This document shows positions 44,241 through 53,349 of a stretch of DNA of 64,000 nucleotides, piece by piece. The number at the start of each line of letters is the position of its first letter. Position 1 is the stretch's first letter. The DNA comes from CAWDPQ01 sp963804245. Its GTDB lineage: Bacteria > Acidobacteriota > Vicinamibacteria > Vicinamibacterales > 2-12-FULL-66-21. Where the stretch lies: NCBI GenBank assembly GCA_963804245.1, contig CAWDPQ010000020.1:124001-188000 (forward strand), written 5' to 3'. Below the pieces are notes generated by a model. The model was not told the origin of the DNA. It did not search any database and saw only the letters and a list, made by a program, of their open reading frames with translations. The position numbers and the translations under genes were made by a program.

Positions 44241-44633
44241 TTACCGCGCCGCGACGATGGATTTGCCGGTGGCCGCCGTCGGCGTCACCCGCTCGATGAC
44301 AATCGCCTGATCCTGTTCAGGCGCTATCAGGTGGAGTTTTTGTATGGCAATGGACTCGATGCGCTTCGGCGCACGGAGCGACTCGATCTCGAGCTTGAGA
44401 TGACGATTGACTTCCTCCTCCGCTGCCCTGTCCGTCTGCAGCCGCTGGATGACGTAGCCGTGCCGCACCAGCTCGAAGTGCTGCCAGGCAGAGAACAACA
44501 GGACACCCACGAGCACGGCGCCGATACCCGCCGTCCGCCACAACTGCCGCTGCCGCGCTTCGTCGACCTCCCGGACAATAGGGTTGTTGCGTACGTCCTT
44601 CTTGATTGCGTATTCGAAGTCGAACCCGCTCAT
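44241..44633 (-). CDS. ftsL: cell division protein FtsL-like
   Basis: 130 residues with a short cytoplasmic N-terminus, one TM at about 36-54 (GIGAVLVGVLLFSAWQHF) and a periplasmic coiled coil (DRAAEEEVNRHLKLEIESLRA). Sequence is divergent, as usual for FtsL, so assignment rests on topology and its fixed place between rsmH and ftsI. Its ATG overlaps the rsmH stop by 4 bases. Confidence 0.82.
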   Translation of the reverse strand: MSGFDFEYAIKKDVRNNPIVREVDEARQRQLWRTAGIGAVLVGVLLFSAWQHFELVRHGYVIQRLQTDRAAEEEVNRHLKLEIESLRAPKRIESIAIQKLHLIAPEQDQAIVIERVTPTAATGKSIVAAR

Positions 44634-45520
44634 GCCAACCTCTCGATTGCTCGCAGCTTCGCGCTCCGGGCGCGTGGATTTGCTTCAACTTCGGCCTCGG
44701 ACGGCATCAGTGGACGTTTCGTCACGATGCGCAGTGCCGCGCCGGCCCGCTCGAGCGCGCGAAACCCATGTTTCGCGATCCGGTCCTCGAGCGAGTGAAA
44801 ACTGATGACCGCGAGACGGGCGCCGGCCAGCAGCCGCTCGGCGGCACTGGCGAGGAACGCGTCCAACCCTTCGAGCTCGCGGTTGACCATGATGCGCAGA
44901 GCCTGAAACGTTCTCGTCGCCGGGTCGATGCGCTGATAACCCTTCCGCGGCACGGCACGGCGCACGACGTCGGCAAGCTGTCCCGTCGTTTCCAGCGGCG
45001 CGCGCTCGCGAGTCATCACGATGGCGCGGGCGATGCGACGCGAAAATCGCTCCTCGCCGAATTGAAAGATCGCATCGGCCAGGGGGCCCTCGTCGATGTC
45101 GCGCAGCAGCTGCGCCAGCGTCGGTCCCTGGCTCCGGTCCATGCGCATGTCCAACGGCTCGTCGCGGCGAAAGCTGAAGCCGCGGTCTGCGGCGTCGAGC
45201 TGCAGCGAGGACACGCCAAGATCGGCAAGAGCGCCGTCGCAACCCGTGATCCCGCGCGCGGTCAGCACGCTCGGAAGATCCCGGTAGTCCGCATGTTCGA
45301 GTTCGATGCGATCACTCCACGGCGCAAGCGTCTCGCGCGCGACGGCCAGAGCATCCGGGTCGCGATCGAGTCCGATGAGCCTTTCGGCACCGGCTTCGAG
45401 CAACGCCCGCGCGTGCCCACCCAGGCCGACGGTGCAGTCCACGTAGAGACCGCCGCGCTCAGGCCGCAGCAGCGCGACGACTTCGCGCGTCATCACCGGA
45501 ACATGCTGCGGCGCCATCAT
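44630..45520 (-). CDS. rsmH: 16S rRNA (cytosine-1402-N4) methyltransferase
   Basis: A SAM-dependent enzyme (MraW) that methylates N4 of C1402 in the ribosomal P site. 296 residues; HVPVMTREVVALL, motif I CTVGLGGHARALLE near 32, the DRDPDAL acidic loop, ADLGVSSLQLDAADRGFSF, and the C-terminal ISFHSLEDRIAKH plus RARSAKLRAIER. It starts 6 bases after mraZ. Confidence 0.96.
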   Translation of the reverse strand: MMAPQHVPVMTREVVALLRPERGGLYVDCTVGLGGHARALLEAGAERLIGLDRDPDALAVARETLAPWSDRIELEHADYRDLPSVLTARGITGCDGALADLGVSSLQLDAADRGFSFRRDEPLDMRMDRSQGPTLAQLLRDIDEGPLADAIFQFGEERFSRRIARAIVMTRERAPLETTGQLADVVRRAVPRKGYQRIDPATRTFQALRIMVNRELEGLDAFLASAAERLLAGARLAVISFHSLEDRIAKHGFRALERAGAALRIVTKRPLMPSEAEVEANPRARSAKLRAIERLA

Positions 45521-45526
45521 GTCGAC

Positions 45527-45967
45527 TCAGATGCCGAACTCGGACAACGCGCGCGCGTCTTCATCGGTGTAAGGCTCGCGCTGCAGCTTGGCGACGAAGC
45601 GTTCGTGGTTCCACACGTCGAGATACTCGTACTGGCCGAAAACATCGACCTCCCCGCTCATCCCCGCCGCCTCGCGAAGCCGGCCGTGCACCAGCACCCG
45701 CCCCTGGGTATCAATGGCGGCGGTCTGGCCGTAGTAGTTCGCGCGGTCGAAAAACTTGATCCGCGCCGGGTGGGTCGACGGCATCCGGCCGAGCTTTTCC
45801 TCCAAGGCCATCCATACGGGCATGGGGTAGATGCGGACGTACTCCCCCGTCAGGCTCGTCACGAATGCCTCAGCTCCGTGTTGCCCCTCGATGAGGCTGC
45901 GGAAGGCATTCGGAATCTTGAGCCGCCCCTTGTCATCGATTTTGGCGGTGTAGTTGCCCCGGAGCAC
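45527..45967 (-). CDS. mraZ: transcriptional regulator MraZ
   Basis: A ring-forming regulator with two AbrB-like repeats that controls the division cluster it heads. 146 residues; first repeat MLRGNYTAKIDDKGRLKIP, second around YYGQTAAIDTQGRVLVHGRLRE. Starts at GTG 45967. The Shine-Dalgarno GGAG belongs to the third MraZ box, so bound MraZ could also hinder translation initiation. The promoter and operator are at 45978-46035. Confidence 0.95.
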   Translation of the reverse strand: MLRGNYTAKIDDKGRLKIPNAFRSLIEGQHGAEAFVTSLTGEYVRIYPMPVWMALEEKLGRMPSTHPARIKFFDRANYYGQTAAIDTQGRVLVHGRLREAAGMSGEVDVFGQYEYLDVWNHERFVAKLQREPYTDEDARALSEFGI

Positions 45968-45977
45968 GACCGTTTAC

Positions 45978-46002
45978 TCCACTTTGCTCCACAAAAATCC
46001 AC
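45978..46002 (-). promoter_or_regulatory. MraZ operator: three GTGGA boxes at 10-bp period
   Basis: On the minus strand GTGGA occurs at 46002-45998, 45992-45988 and 45982-45978, exactly ten bases apart, just downstream of the -10 box. MraZ is known to bind short direct repeats with helical-turn spacing in front of mraZ in other bacteria (TGGGN in E. coli), so this is the expected autoregulatory site. Confidence 0.8.
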
Positions 46003-46006
46003 GGCG

Positions 46007-46035
46007 ATAGTAGAGAAGGGTCATCTGGATGTCAA
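46007..46035 (-). promoter_or_regulatory. dcw cluster promoter (Pmra)
   Basis: On the minus strand a perfect TTGACA (46035-46030), a 17-base spacer and TACTAT (46012-46007). The start site should fall near 46000, inside the MraZ boxes, so MraZ binding would block initiation. Confidence 0.75.
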
Positions 46036-46137
46036 CCGCTAAATACAGACTGCCTTGGGGTTACGCTAAACTTTCGCTGATGCGAAAAAAAGGCGAATCG
46101 TCATCGCGTGTTACGATGTGCAGATTTCGTCAACCGT

Positions 46138-47226
46138 ATGCTGCGCGCAGGACTGATTGGGTTTTCCGGATCAGGTAAGACGGCTCTTTTTCAGCTTCTG
46201 ACCAGCGCCCGTGACGCGCCTCGATCCGGTGGGAAGACCGAGGCCAGTGTCGGGGTGGCGCGCGTGCCGGACGATCGCCTGGACAAGCTCACCGCGCTGT
46301 TCAACCCGAAAAAGCGCGTCCCCGCCACCGTTGAGTTCGCCGACATTGCCGGTGCCGCTGGCGCCAAGGCGGGCGCCCAGGCGCTGCTCGATGTGGCGGC
46401 GTTCCGCAACGCCGACGCGCTCCTCCACGTCGTCCGCATGTTTCGGGACCCATCCGTACCTCACCCCGCCGGCAGCGTCGACCCGGCACGCGACGTTCGG
46501 ACGATGGAAGACGAGCTCATTCTCGCGGACTTGGGCGTTGTCGAGCGCCGTCTCGAGAGGCTCGGTCGCGATCTGAAGAAAATGAACAACGCCGAGCTGC
46601 GCAAGGAGAACGACATCCTGGCACTCTGTCGCGCCGCGCTCGAAGAAGGGCGACCGCTCCGCGCGCTGACGCTGGCCCCCGATGATCAGAAGCGTCTGCG
46701 CGGATTCCAGTTTCTCTCGGCGAAGCCGCTGCTGCTCGTCCTCAACCTCGACGAAGAGGATCTTCCGCGCGCCGACGATGCCGTTCGCCTTGCTGGTCTG
46801 GAATCGTTCATGACCGGTGCGGCCACCAGGGCGGTCCCCATCTGCGCGAAGATCGAGCTCGAGATCGCGCAGCTCGATCCCTCCGATGCCGCCGCCTTCA
46901 TGCAGGATCTCGGGCTGCGTGAATCCGGACTCGACCGCGTGATTCGCGCCAGCTACGATTTGCTCGGTTACATCTCGTTCTTCACCGTGGGCGAGGATGA
47001 GTGCCGTGCCTGGTCGATCCCACGCGACACCGCAGCCGTCCTCGCGGCGGGCGAGATTCACAGCGACATCTCGCGAGGATTCATCCGCGCCGAAGTCGTG
47101 CGATATGAAGCGCTGATCGGACGCGGGACACTGGCCGCATGTCGCGATCACGGCGAGCTGCGTCTCGAAGGCAAGGAGTACGTCGTCCTCGACGGTGACG
47201 TCATCAACTTCCGTCATGCCACGTAA
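46138..47226 (+). CDS. ychF: YchF/Obg-like ATPase with variant P-loop
   Basis: A 362-residue YchF/OLA1-family NTPase; the E. coli protein binds ribosomes and is redox-regulated. The P-loop reads GFSGSGKTALFQLL rather than the usual GLPNVGKST. The switch region VEFADIAGAAGAKAG and the G4-like LVLNLDEEDL are present. The C-terminal TGS/DUF933 part is typical (FFTVGEDECRAWSIP, GEIHSDISRGFIRAEVV, YVVLDGDVINFRH). The ATG at 46138 fits the family N-terminus but has no Shine-Dalgarno; TACGAT at 46112-46117 may be its -10 box. Divergent from mraZ. Confidence 0.88.
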   Translation: MLRAGLIGFSGSGKTALFQLLTSARDAPRSGGKTEASVGVARVPDDRLDKLTALFNPKKRVPATVEFADIAGAAGAKAGAQALLDVAAFRNADALLHVVRMFRDPSVPHPAGSVDPARDVRTMEDELILADLGVVERRLERLGRDLKKMNNAELRKENDILALCRAALEEGRPLRALTLAPDDQKRLRGFQFLSAKPLLLVLNLDEEDLPRADDAVRLAGLESFMTGAATRAVPICAKIELEIAQLDPSDAAAFMQDLGLRESGLDRVIRASYDLLGYISFFTVGEDECRAWSIPRDTAAVLAAGEIHSDISRGFIRAEVVRYEALIGRGTLAACRDHGELRLEGKEYVVLDGDVINFRHAT

Positions 47227-47235
47227 GGAGGGTGC

Positions 47236-48277
47236 CTGAGCGTCCGGACGATTCTCGTCTGTGAGGCACAGGTGCCGTTCGTGCACGGGGGCGCGGAAGT
47301 CCACGTCCGCGAGTTGGTGCGGGAGCTGACGGCGCGGGGATACGACGCTGAGCTCGTCTCCGTACCGTTCAAGTGGTATCCGAAGGAAGAAATCATGCCG
47401 CACGCCGCCGCGTGGCGGCTGCTCGATCTCAGCGAGAGCAATGGCCGGCCGATCGACCTGGTCATCGCGCTGAAGTTTCCAACCTATTTTGCCCGTCATC
47501 CAAACAAGGTCGCCTGGCTGATCCACCAGTACCCGAGCGGCGTACGAGTTGTGCGGCACGCCCTACAGCGATTTCAGCCACACCGAGCTCGACCTCGGCC
47601 TGCGCGATACCCTGATGCGGCTCGATGCCGAGATGCTGCGGGAGTGCAGAGCGATATACGCGAATGCCCGCAATACGGCGTCGCGCCTGTCGAAATTCAA
47701 CGGCCTCCGGGCCGAGCCGCTGTATCATCCACCGCGGCTGGCACCGCGGCTGCAGCCAGGCCCGTACGGCAACTATCTCCTCTCGGTGGGAAGATTGGAG
47801 TCGGTCAAGCGGGTCGACATGATAGTCGGCGCCATGCAGGAGGTTTCTCCGGACGTGCGGCTCATCATCGCCGGCGACGGTACTCAGCGCCGCAACGTCG
47901 AAGAACTGGTCGAGCGCTCCGGCGTCGGCTCGCGCGTGACGCTGCTCGGCACGGTGAACGACGACGATCTCGTCGACCTCTACGCCAACGCGCTGGCGGT
48001 GGTCTACCCGCCGTTCGACGAAGATTTCGGCTACGTCACGCTCGAGGCCTTCCTCGCCCGCAAACCGGTCATCACGTGCACCGATTCGGGCGGGCCGAAC
48101 GAGTTCATCGTCGACGGCGTGAACGGACTGGTCGTCGAGCCGACGCCCGGCGCGCTGGCGACCGCCGCCAACAGGCTGGCCGCGAATCGCCGGGAGGCGG
48201 CACAGCTGGGCGACGCCGGCCATGAGGCGGCGCGTGCAGTCACCTGGGACGGCGTCATCGAGAAACTCGTCTCTTGA
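47236..48277 (+). CDS. GT4 glycosyltransferase, frameshifted
   Basis: A GT-B retaining glycosyltransferase. The first frame gives VRTILVCEAQVPFVHGG, FKWYPKEEI and KVAWLIHQY. The second frame gives LCGTPYSDFSHTELD, NYLLSVGRLESVKR and FDEDFGYVTLEAFLARKP (donor-binding EX7E region). Removing one C of CCC at 47532-47534 yields HQYRAAYELCGTPYSDF, a seamless join, about 346 residues. No ATG or GTG precedes the conserved N-terminus; CTG at 47236, 4 bases after AGGAGG, is the likely start, otherwise GTG 47272. First gene of the glycan locus. Confidence 0.82.
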
Positions 48278-49296
48278 AAAAACTGATCATCCAGATCCCG
48301 TGCTTGAACGAAGCATCGACGCTGCCAGCGACGGTGGCTGATCTGCCACGCACCGTACCAGGCATCGACGTCGTCGAGCTGCTGGTGATCGACGACGGCT
48401 CACGCGATGGAACGTCGGAGATAGCGCGCGCGTGCGGTGTCGATCATGTCATCCGATTCCGCCGAAACAAGGGACTGGCCGCCGCGTTCATGGCCGGCAT
48501 CGATGCCTCGCTCAAGCGCGGTGCAGACTTCATCGTCAATACCGACGCCGACAACCAGTATGCCGGCCGCGAGATCCCACGGCTGTTGGCGCCGTTGCTG
48601 GCTGGAGAGGCAGACATCGTGATCGGCGATCGCAACATCGCCGAGCTGCAGCACATGTCCTGGCAGAAACGTCAACTACAGCGGCTGGGCAGTTGGGTTG
48701 TCAGGCAGGTCTCGAACACGAACGTACCGGACACGACGAGCGGTTTTCGCGCATACACGCGCGATGCCGCGTTGCGCATGACGGTGGTATCCGAGTTTTC
48801 CTACACTCTCGAGTCGATCATCCAGGCGGGCAAGAAACGGATGGCCATCGCCCACGTGGCGGTGGAGACCAACCCGCGGACCAGGGAATCGCGCCTGTTC
48901 GACAGCGCGTTTTCCTACGTGAAGCGCTCGGCGGCGACGATCGTGCGGATCTACGCGATGTACGAGCCGCTCAAGGTCTTCACCTATATCGGTCTCGCCG
49001 TCTTCTCGGCAGGCCTGGCCCTGTCCTTCCGTTTCCTCTATTACTATTTCACCGCGCCGAACTTCGGCCCGCGGATGCTGCAGTCGCTGATTGCGTCGGC
49101 GATTCTCCTCATCGTGGGATTCCAGGTGCTGGTGATCGGCTTGCTCGCAGATGTGATCTCGGGCAACCGAAAGCTGCTCGAGGATCTGCTCTACCGCGTG
49201 CGGTCTCTCGAGCTTCCTGCTGTCTCGCCGACGAGGGACACCGAGCGAGAACATGCGGACGCGACCGCGGCTGGCGGGAGCCGCCGGGAGCGCTGA
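48274..49296 (+). CDS. GT2 polyprenyl-phosphate glycosyltransferase (GtrB/DPM-like)
   Basis: 340 residues: a GT2 domain with IQIPCLNEASTL, LVIDDGSRDGTSE and the DxD in IVNTDADNQY, then two C-terminal TM helices at about 240-262 and 272-298. This is the GtrB layout, enzymes that transfer a sugar from a nucleotide to undecaprenyl phosphate. The start is TTG at 48274, overlapping the previous stop. The sugar is unknown. Confidence 0.85.
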   Translation: MKKLIIQIPCLNEASTLPATVADLPRTVPGIDVVELLVIDDGSRDGTSEIARACGVDHVIRFRRNKGLAAAFMAGIDASLKRGADFIVNTDADNQYAGREIPRLLAPLLAGEADIVIGDRNIAELQHMSWQKRQLQRLGSWVVRQVSNTNVPDTTSGFRAYTRDAALRMTVVSEFSYTLESIIQAGKKRMAIAHVAVETNPRTRESRLFDSAFSYVKRSAATIVRIYAMYEPLKVFTYIGLAVFSAGLALSFRFLYYYFTAPNFGPRMLQSLIASAILLIVGFQVLVIGLLADVISGNRKLLEDLLYRVRSLELPAVSPTRDTEREHADATAAGGSRRER

Positions 49297-50157
49297 GTGG
49301 CTGATCCGTCGGAAGTCTCCGTCGTCATTCCCGCATACAACGAAGCCCATTCGATTGCCGCAGTCGTGTCAGCGATGGCGTCGGCAGCCAAGTGGCGCGA
49401 GATCATTGTCGTCGACGATGGGTCGTCGGATGAGACCGGTGCACGGGCAAAGGACGCGGGCGCGTGCGTCGTGCGCCATCCGTACAACAAAGGCAACGGC
49501 GCAGCCGTCAAGAGTGGGATCCGGCAGGCGTCGGGCGATTTCGTGCTGATTCTCGACGGCGACGGTCAGCATCGGGCGACCGATGCGCGGCGGATCGTCG
49601 CCAGGCTCGGTGAGTACGATTTGGTGATTGGAGCGCGGTCGACTTCGACCCAGGCTTCCCAGACTCGCCGGCTCGGCAATGCCGCTCTCAACCGTTTCGC
49701 CGGTTACCTGACCGACCGCGATATTCCCGACCTCACTTCTGGTTTTCGGGCGGCGCGCCGCGAGCATCTGCTCGAATTCCTGCATCTCCTGCCGAACGGT
49801 TTCTCCACGCCAACCACGACCACGCTCGCATTCATCAAGGGCGGCTACAACGTCGCATTCGAGCCGACGGAAGCCAGCGCGCGCGAGGGAAATTCCAAGA
49901 TCAGGCTCGCCCGGGACGGCACGAGGTTCTTCATCATCATTCTCAAGATCGTGACGCTCTTCAGCCCGTTGCGCGTCTTCCTTCCCGTCGCCCTGCTTTC
50001 GTTCGTCGTCGGTGTCGGCTATGCGATCTGGACCATCGCGACGCAGAGCCACGTCACCAACTCCTCGGTGCTCCTCATCGTGCTCGCGGTCATGGTGTTC
50101 CTCGTCGGCCTGGTCTCAGAGCAGATTTCCGCGCTTCGCTTCGAAGGGCGCCGCTGA
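49297..50157 (+). CDS. GT2 polyprenyl-phosphate glycosyltransferase (DPM-like)
   Basis: 286 residues: VSVVIPAYNEAHSIAAVV, IVVDDGSSDETG, LILDGDGQHRATDA and LTSGFRAARRE mark a dolichyl-phosphate-mannose-synthase-like domain. Two C-terminal TM helices follow (LPVALLSFVVGVGYAIW and VLLIVLAVMVFLVGL). Starts at GTG directly after the previous stop, with GGAG upstream. It is a paralogue of its neighbour with a different DxD context, so probably a different sugar donor. Confidence 0.85.
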   Translation: MADPSEVSVVIPAYNEAHSIAAVVSAMASAAKWREIIVVDDGSSDETGARAKDAGACVVRHPYNKGNGAAVKSGIRQASGDFVLILDGDGQHRATDARRIVARLGEYDLVIGARSTSTQASQTRRLGNAALNRFAGYLTDRDIPDLTSGFRAARREHLLEFLHLLPNGFSTPTTTTLAFIKGGYNVAFEPTEASAREGNSKIRLARDGTRFFIIILKIVTLFSPLRVFLPVALLSFVVGVGYAIWTIATQSHVTNSSVLLIVLAVMVFLVGLVSEQISALRFEGRR

Positions 50158-50161
50158 ACCG

Positions 50162-51379
50162 ATGGCGGTGGACCGCCTGGGAGCGCGGCGGCAGATCGCA
50201 ATGGCGGCGACGGTCGGCCTGGCGCTGCGCCTGGCTTTCGCTCTTCTCTACTGGGTGGACAAGCCACTCACGCACGACGAGCAGGAGTACCTGGCGCTGG
50301 CCGACAGCCTGGCTCAGGGCCGCGGGTTCTCGTATTCGCAGCCGGCGTCCGGGACCACGGCCCAGTTCGGCCGCGCGCCGGGTTATCCAGTCTTTCTGGC
50401 AATGATCGGCGCCGGCTCTGCGAACGCCACGTCAGCGCCGGCGAGCGTGAAGATCGCTCAGTCGCTCGTCGGCGCGCTGACGATCGGGCTGATCGCTTTC
50501 GCGGCTATGCAAGCGGCAGGGCCTCGTGCGGGCGTCGTCGCGGCATGGCTGGCGTCCATTTACCCGCCGCTCGTCTGGATCTCGTCGTACGTGTTTTCTG
50601 AATCGATCTATTCGCTGCTGGCGATCGCCACGGCGGTGCTGCTGCAATCGTCGCTGACGGATCAGAAAAACCCCGTGGCACGGGCGTGTGCCTCCGGCAT
50701 TCTGTGCGGCGCCGCCGTTCTGGTACGGCCGGCGATGCTCCTGCTGCTGCCGCTGGCAGCCGTGTGGCTCGCCTGGCGCCGCGCTCCCCGCCACGTTGTC
50801 GCCCTCATTGCCGGTTCGCTGCTCGTCATCGCGCCATGGACCGTGCGAAACCTGCGAACCTACGATCGGTTCGTGCTCGTCGCCTCCGAGGGAGGCGTCA
50901 CCTTTTGGACGGGAAATCATCCGCTCGCCAGGGGCGAAGGCGATCTGGCCGCCAATCCCGAGCTCAAGCTGGCGGAGATCGAATTTCGCCAACGGCATCC
51001 TGGGCTGACCGCCGAACAGCTGGAACCGCTCTACTATCGCGACGCCCTCGGCCACATCCTGGCTGACCCGCTTTGGTGGGCCGGCCTGCTCGCTCGCAAG
51101 CTGTTCTACACCATCGTGCCGGCAGGCCCTTCCTATGCGCTACACTCGTTCCGCTACCGCATGGCATCGGTGGTCTCGTACCTGCTGCTGTTGCCGTTCG
51201 CAGCGGCAGGCGCGGTGAGGCTCTGGCGCAGCCCACACCGGCCCGCCGCGCTGTTCGTGCTGGCCGCGGCATCCGGGCTCGTCTGCATCGTATTCTTTCC
51301 TCAGGAGCGTTTTCGGATTCCTGTGATCGATCCAATCCTCATCGTGTGCGCTGCTGCGCTCGCGGGTTCCCGCAAATGA
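50162..51379 (+). CDS. integral-membrane glycosyltransferase (ArnT/GT39-83-like)
   Basis: 405 residues with about ten TM helices. The first periplasmic loop has the acidic motif LTHDEQEYLALADSL, the position of the catalytic Asp-Glu in PMT/ArnT-type GT-C enzymes that use polyprenyl-phosphate sugars. It would use the product of the flanking DPM-like enzymes. ATG at 50162 is 4 bases after the previous stop; the longer in-frame extension is inside that gene. Confidence 0.82.
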   Translation: MAVDRLGARRQIAMAATVGLALRLAFALLYWVDKPLTHDEQEYLALADSLAQGRGFSYSQPASGTTAQFGRAPGYPVFLAMIGAGSANATSAPASVKIAQSLVGALTIGLIAFAAMQAAGPRAGVVAAWLASIYPPLVWISSYVFSESIYSLLAIATAVLLQSSLTDQKNPVARACASGILCGAAVLVRPAMLLLLPLAAVWLAWRRAPRHVVALIAGSLLVIAPWTVRNLRTYDRFVLVASEGGVTFWTGNHPLARGEGDLAANPELKLAEIEFRQRHPGLTAEQLEPLYYRDALGHILADPLWWAGLLARKLFYTIVPAGPSYALHSFRYRMASVVSYLLLLPFAAAGAVRLWRSPHRPAALFVLAAASGLVCIVFFPQERFRIPVIDPILIVCAAALAGSRK

Positions 51380-52096
51380 CGTCCGATTTTCCCCGCTGCG
51401 TGGTGGTCCCGACCTATAACGAACGGGACAACATCCCTGTGCTCGCGCGCGGGATTCTCTCGCATCCGGGCTTTCGCCTGCTCGTTGTCGACGATGGGTC
51501 TCCGGATGGCACCGGGGCGGTCGCCGACGCGCTGGCCGCCGAGCATCCCGGCCGAGTCGAAGTGATGCACCGCACTGGTCCGCGCGGGCTCGGCCGCTCC
51601 TACGTCGATGGTCTGAGCCATGCCGTCGCATCGGGCGCGGAACTCATCTTTCAGATGGATGCGGACCTTTCACACGGCCCCGAATACCTGCCCGCTCTCG
51701 CGGAGGCCGCGGCACAGTATGACGTCGGTGATCGGCTCGCGTTATCTGACGGGCGTCAGCGTCGTCAACTGGCCGCTGCACCGGATCTTCCTGAGCGCGT
51801 TCGCCAATCGCTACGTGCGCGCCGTCACCGGCGTTTCCGCCACTGATTGCACGAGTGGGTTCAGATGCTGGCGGCGCGAGGCCCTGGAGCGGATTCCGCT
51901 CAAAGCGATGGTCTCGAACGGCTATGCGTTTCTCGTCGAGATGCTCTTCGAAGCCGCGACCCGCGGCTGCCGCATCGGAGAAGTGCCGATCATCTTCGTC
52001 GAGCGTCGACAGGGGCAATCGAAAGTATCCGGACAAGTGCTCGCTGAATCGCTCATCGTACCCTGGCGCCTGCGACTACGACGCAGTCGATCGTAA
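51376..52096 (+). CDS. GT2 dolichyl/polyprenyl-phosphate mannose synthase-like, frameshifted
   Basis: A compact DPM1-type GT2: VVVPTYNERDNIPVL, LVVDDGSPDGTGAV and FQMDADLSHGPEYLP in the first frame; IGSRYLTGVSVVNWPL, CTSGFRCWRREAL and PIIFVERRQGQSK in the next. Dropping one G of GG at 51727-51728 gives the canonical YDVVIGSRYLTG and about 239 residues. No TM anchor is present. ATG overlaps the preceding stop (ATGA). Confidence 0.83.
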
Positions 52097-53332
52097 ATGC
52101 GCCACGTGGTCGTCATGGTGACCAGTTCGTACCCGCGCTTCTCAGGGGATAGCGTCGGCACGTTCATGGAGCCCATCGCGACCACCATCGCCGCACACGG
52201 ACATGAGGTACACGTCGTCGCACCCTGGCACCCGCTCCTGCAACGCGGGCCGGAGGAACGCGGCGTCCATTTCCATTTCTACAAATACGCTCCGATCCAT
52301 TCGCTCAACGTGTTCGGCTATGCTGCCGCCATGCGTGCCGATGTCACGCTGCGCGGGGCGTCAATGATGGCGGCGCCCCTGGCGCTTGCGCAAGGCTGGC
52401 GCATGGCCCGCCAGGTTGCCCGCACGCATCGCGCGACGGTGATGCACGGCCACTGGGTCGTCCCGGGCGGTATCACAGCTGCCCTTGCCGAACCGAAATT
52501 GCCACTGGTTGTCAGCCTGCACGGGTCGGACGTCTTCGTGGCAGAAAAGATGGCGCCCGCACGTCTTGCCGCGCGTACGGCATTCCAGCGCGCCGGTGCC
52601 ATCACCGCCTGCAGTGAGGACCTCGCGCAGCGAGCCATCGCGCTCGGAGCCGACTCGGCGCGCGTCGAAGTGGTGCCTTACGGCGTGGATTCGAACCGGT
52701 TCCGACCCGACGCCTCACAGCGCAGCACGCTCAGATCCGCGCTCGGCGTAGCAGAGGACGACCTCCTGATATTTGCAGCGGGACGCCTCGTTCGGAAAAA
52801 AGGGTTCGAGTACCTCGTCGATGCCATGCCGGCACTACCGGCTCACTTGCGCGCCGTCCTCGTGATCGCAGGCGGCGGTGATCTCGAGACGGAACTCAGG
52901 CACCGGGCGGGAACGAGCGGCATCGCCCGCGTGACGTTCCTGGGTAACGTCAGTCAGGACGACGTTGCACGGTATCTGGCAGCGTCCGACATTGTTGTCG
53001 TTCCGTCGGTGCGGGACGAAGCCGGCAACGTCGACGGGTTGCCGAATGTCGTGCTGGAAGCGCTCGCCTCGGGCACACCGCTCATTACCACGACGGCCGG
53101 CGGGATTGGCTCGGTGGTGTCGCACGACCGTACGGCTTTCGTGGTGCCGGAGCGAGATGCAGCGTCTATCAGCGCCGGCATTGCCACACTCGCCGCCGAT
53201 CGCGAACGCCGGAGCCGGCTCGGCGCGGCTGGCCGCGCGCTGGTCGACGAGCGGTTCGGCTGGCGGCGAACGGCGGAGCGCATGGCGGCTGCCTACGATC
53301 GCGCGCTTGCGCTCAAATCCAGCGAACGCTAA
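52097..53332 (+). CDS. GT4 glycosyltransferase
   Basis: 411 residues, GT-B fold. N-terminal acceptor domain with SSYPRFSGDSVGTFMEP and LHGSDVFVAE; donor domain with IFAAGRLVRKKGFEYLVDA and the EX7E-type motif VDGLPNVVLEALASGTPLITT. It is intact, unlike the GT4 at 47236. The ATG directly follows the stop of the preceding gene. Confidence 0.88.
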   Translation: MRHVVVMVTSSYPRFSGDSVGTFMEPIATTIAAHGHEVHVVAPWHPLLQRGPEERGVHFHFYKYAPIHSLNVFGYAAAMRADVTLRGASMMAAPLALAQGWRMARQVARTHRATVMHGHWVVPGGITAALAEPKLPLVVSLHGSDVFVAEKMAPARLAARTAFQRAGAITACSEDLAQRAIALGADSARVEVVPYGVDSNRFRPDASQRSTLRSALGVAEDDLLIFAAGRLVRKKGFEYLVDAMPALPAHLRAVLVIAGGGDLETELRHRAGTSGIARVTFLGNVSQDDVARYLAASDIVVVPSVRDEAGNVDGLPNVVLEALASGTPLITTTAGGIGSVVSHDRTAFVVPERDAASISAGIATLAADRERRSRLGAAGRALVDERFGWRRTAERMAAAYDRALALKSSER

Positions 53333-53349
53333 GATTTACCGCTTTATCG

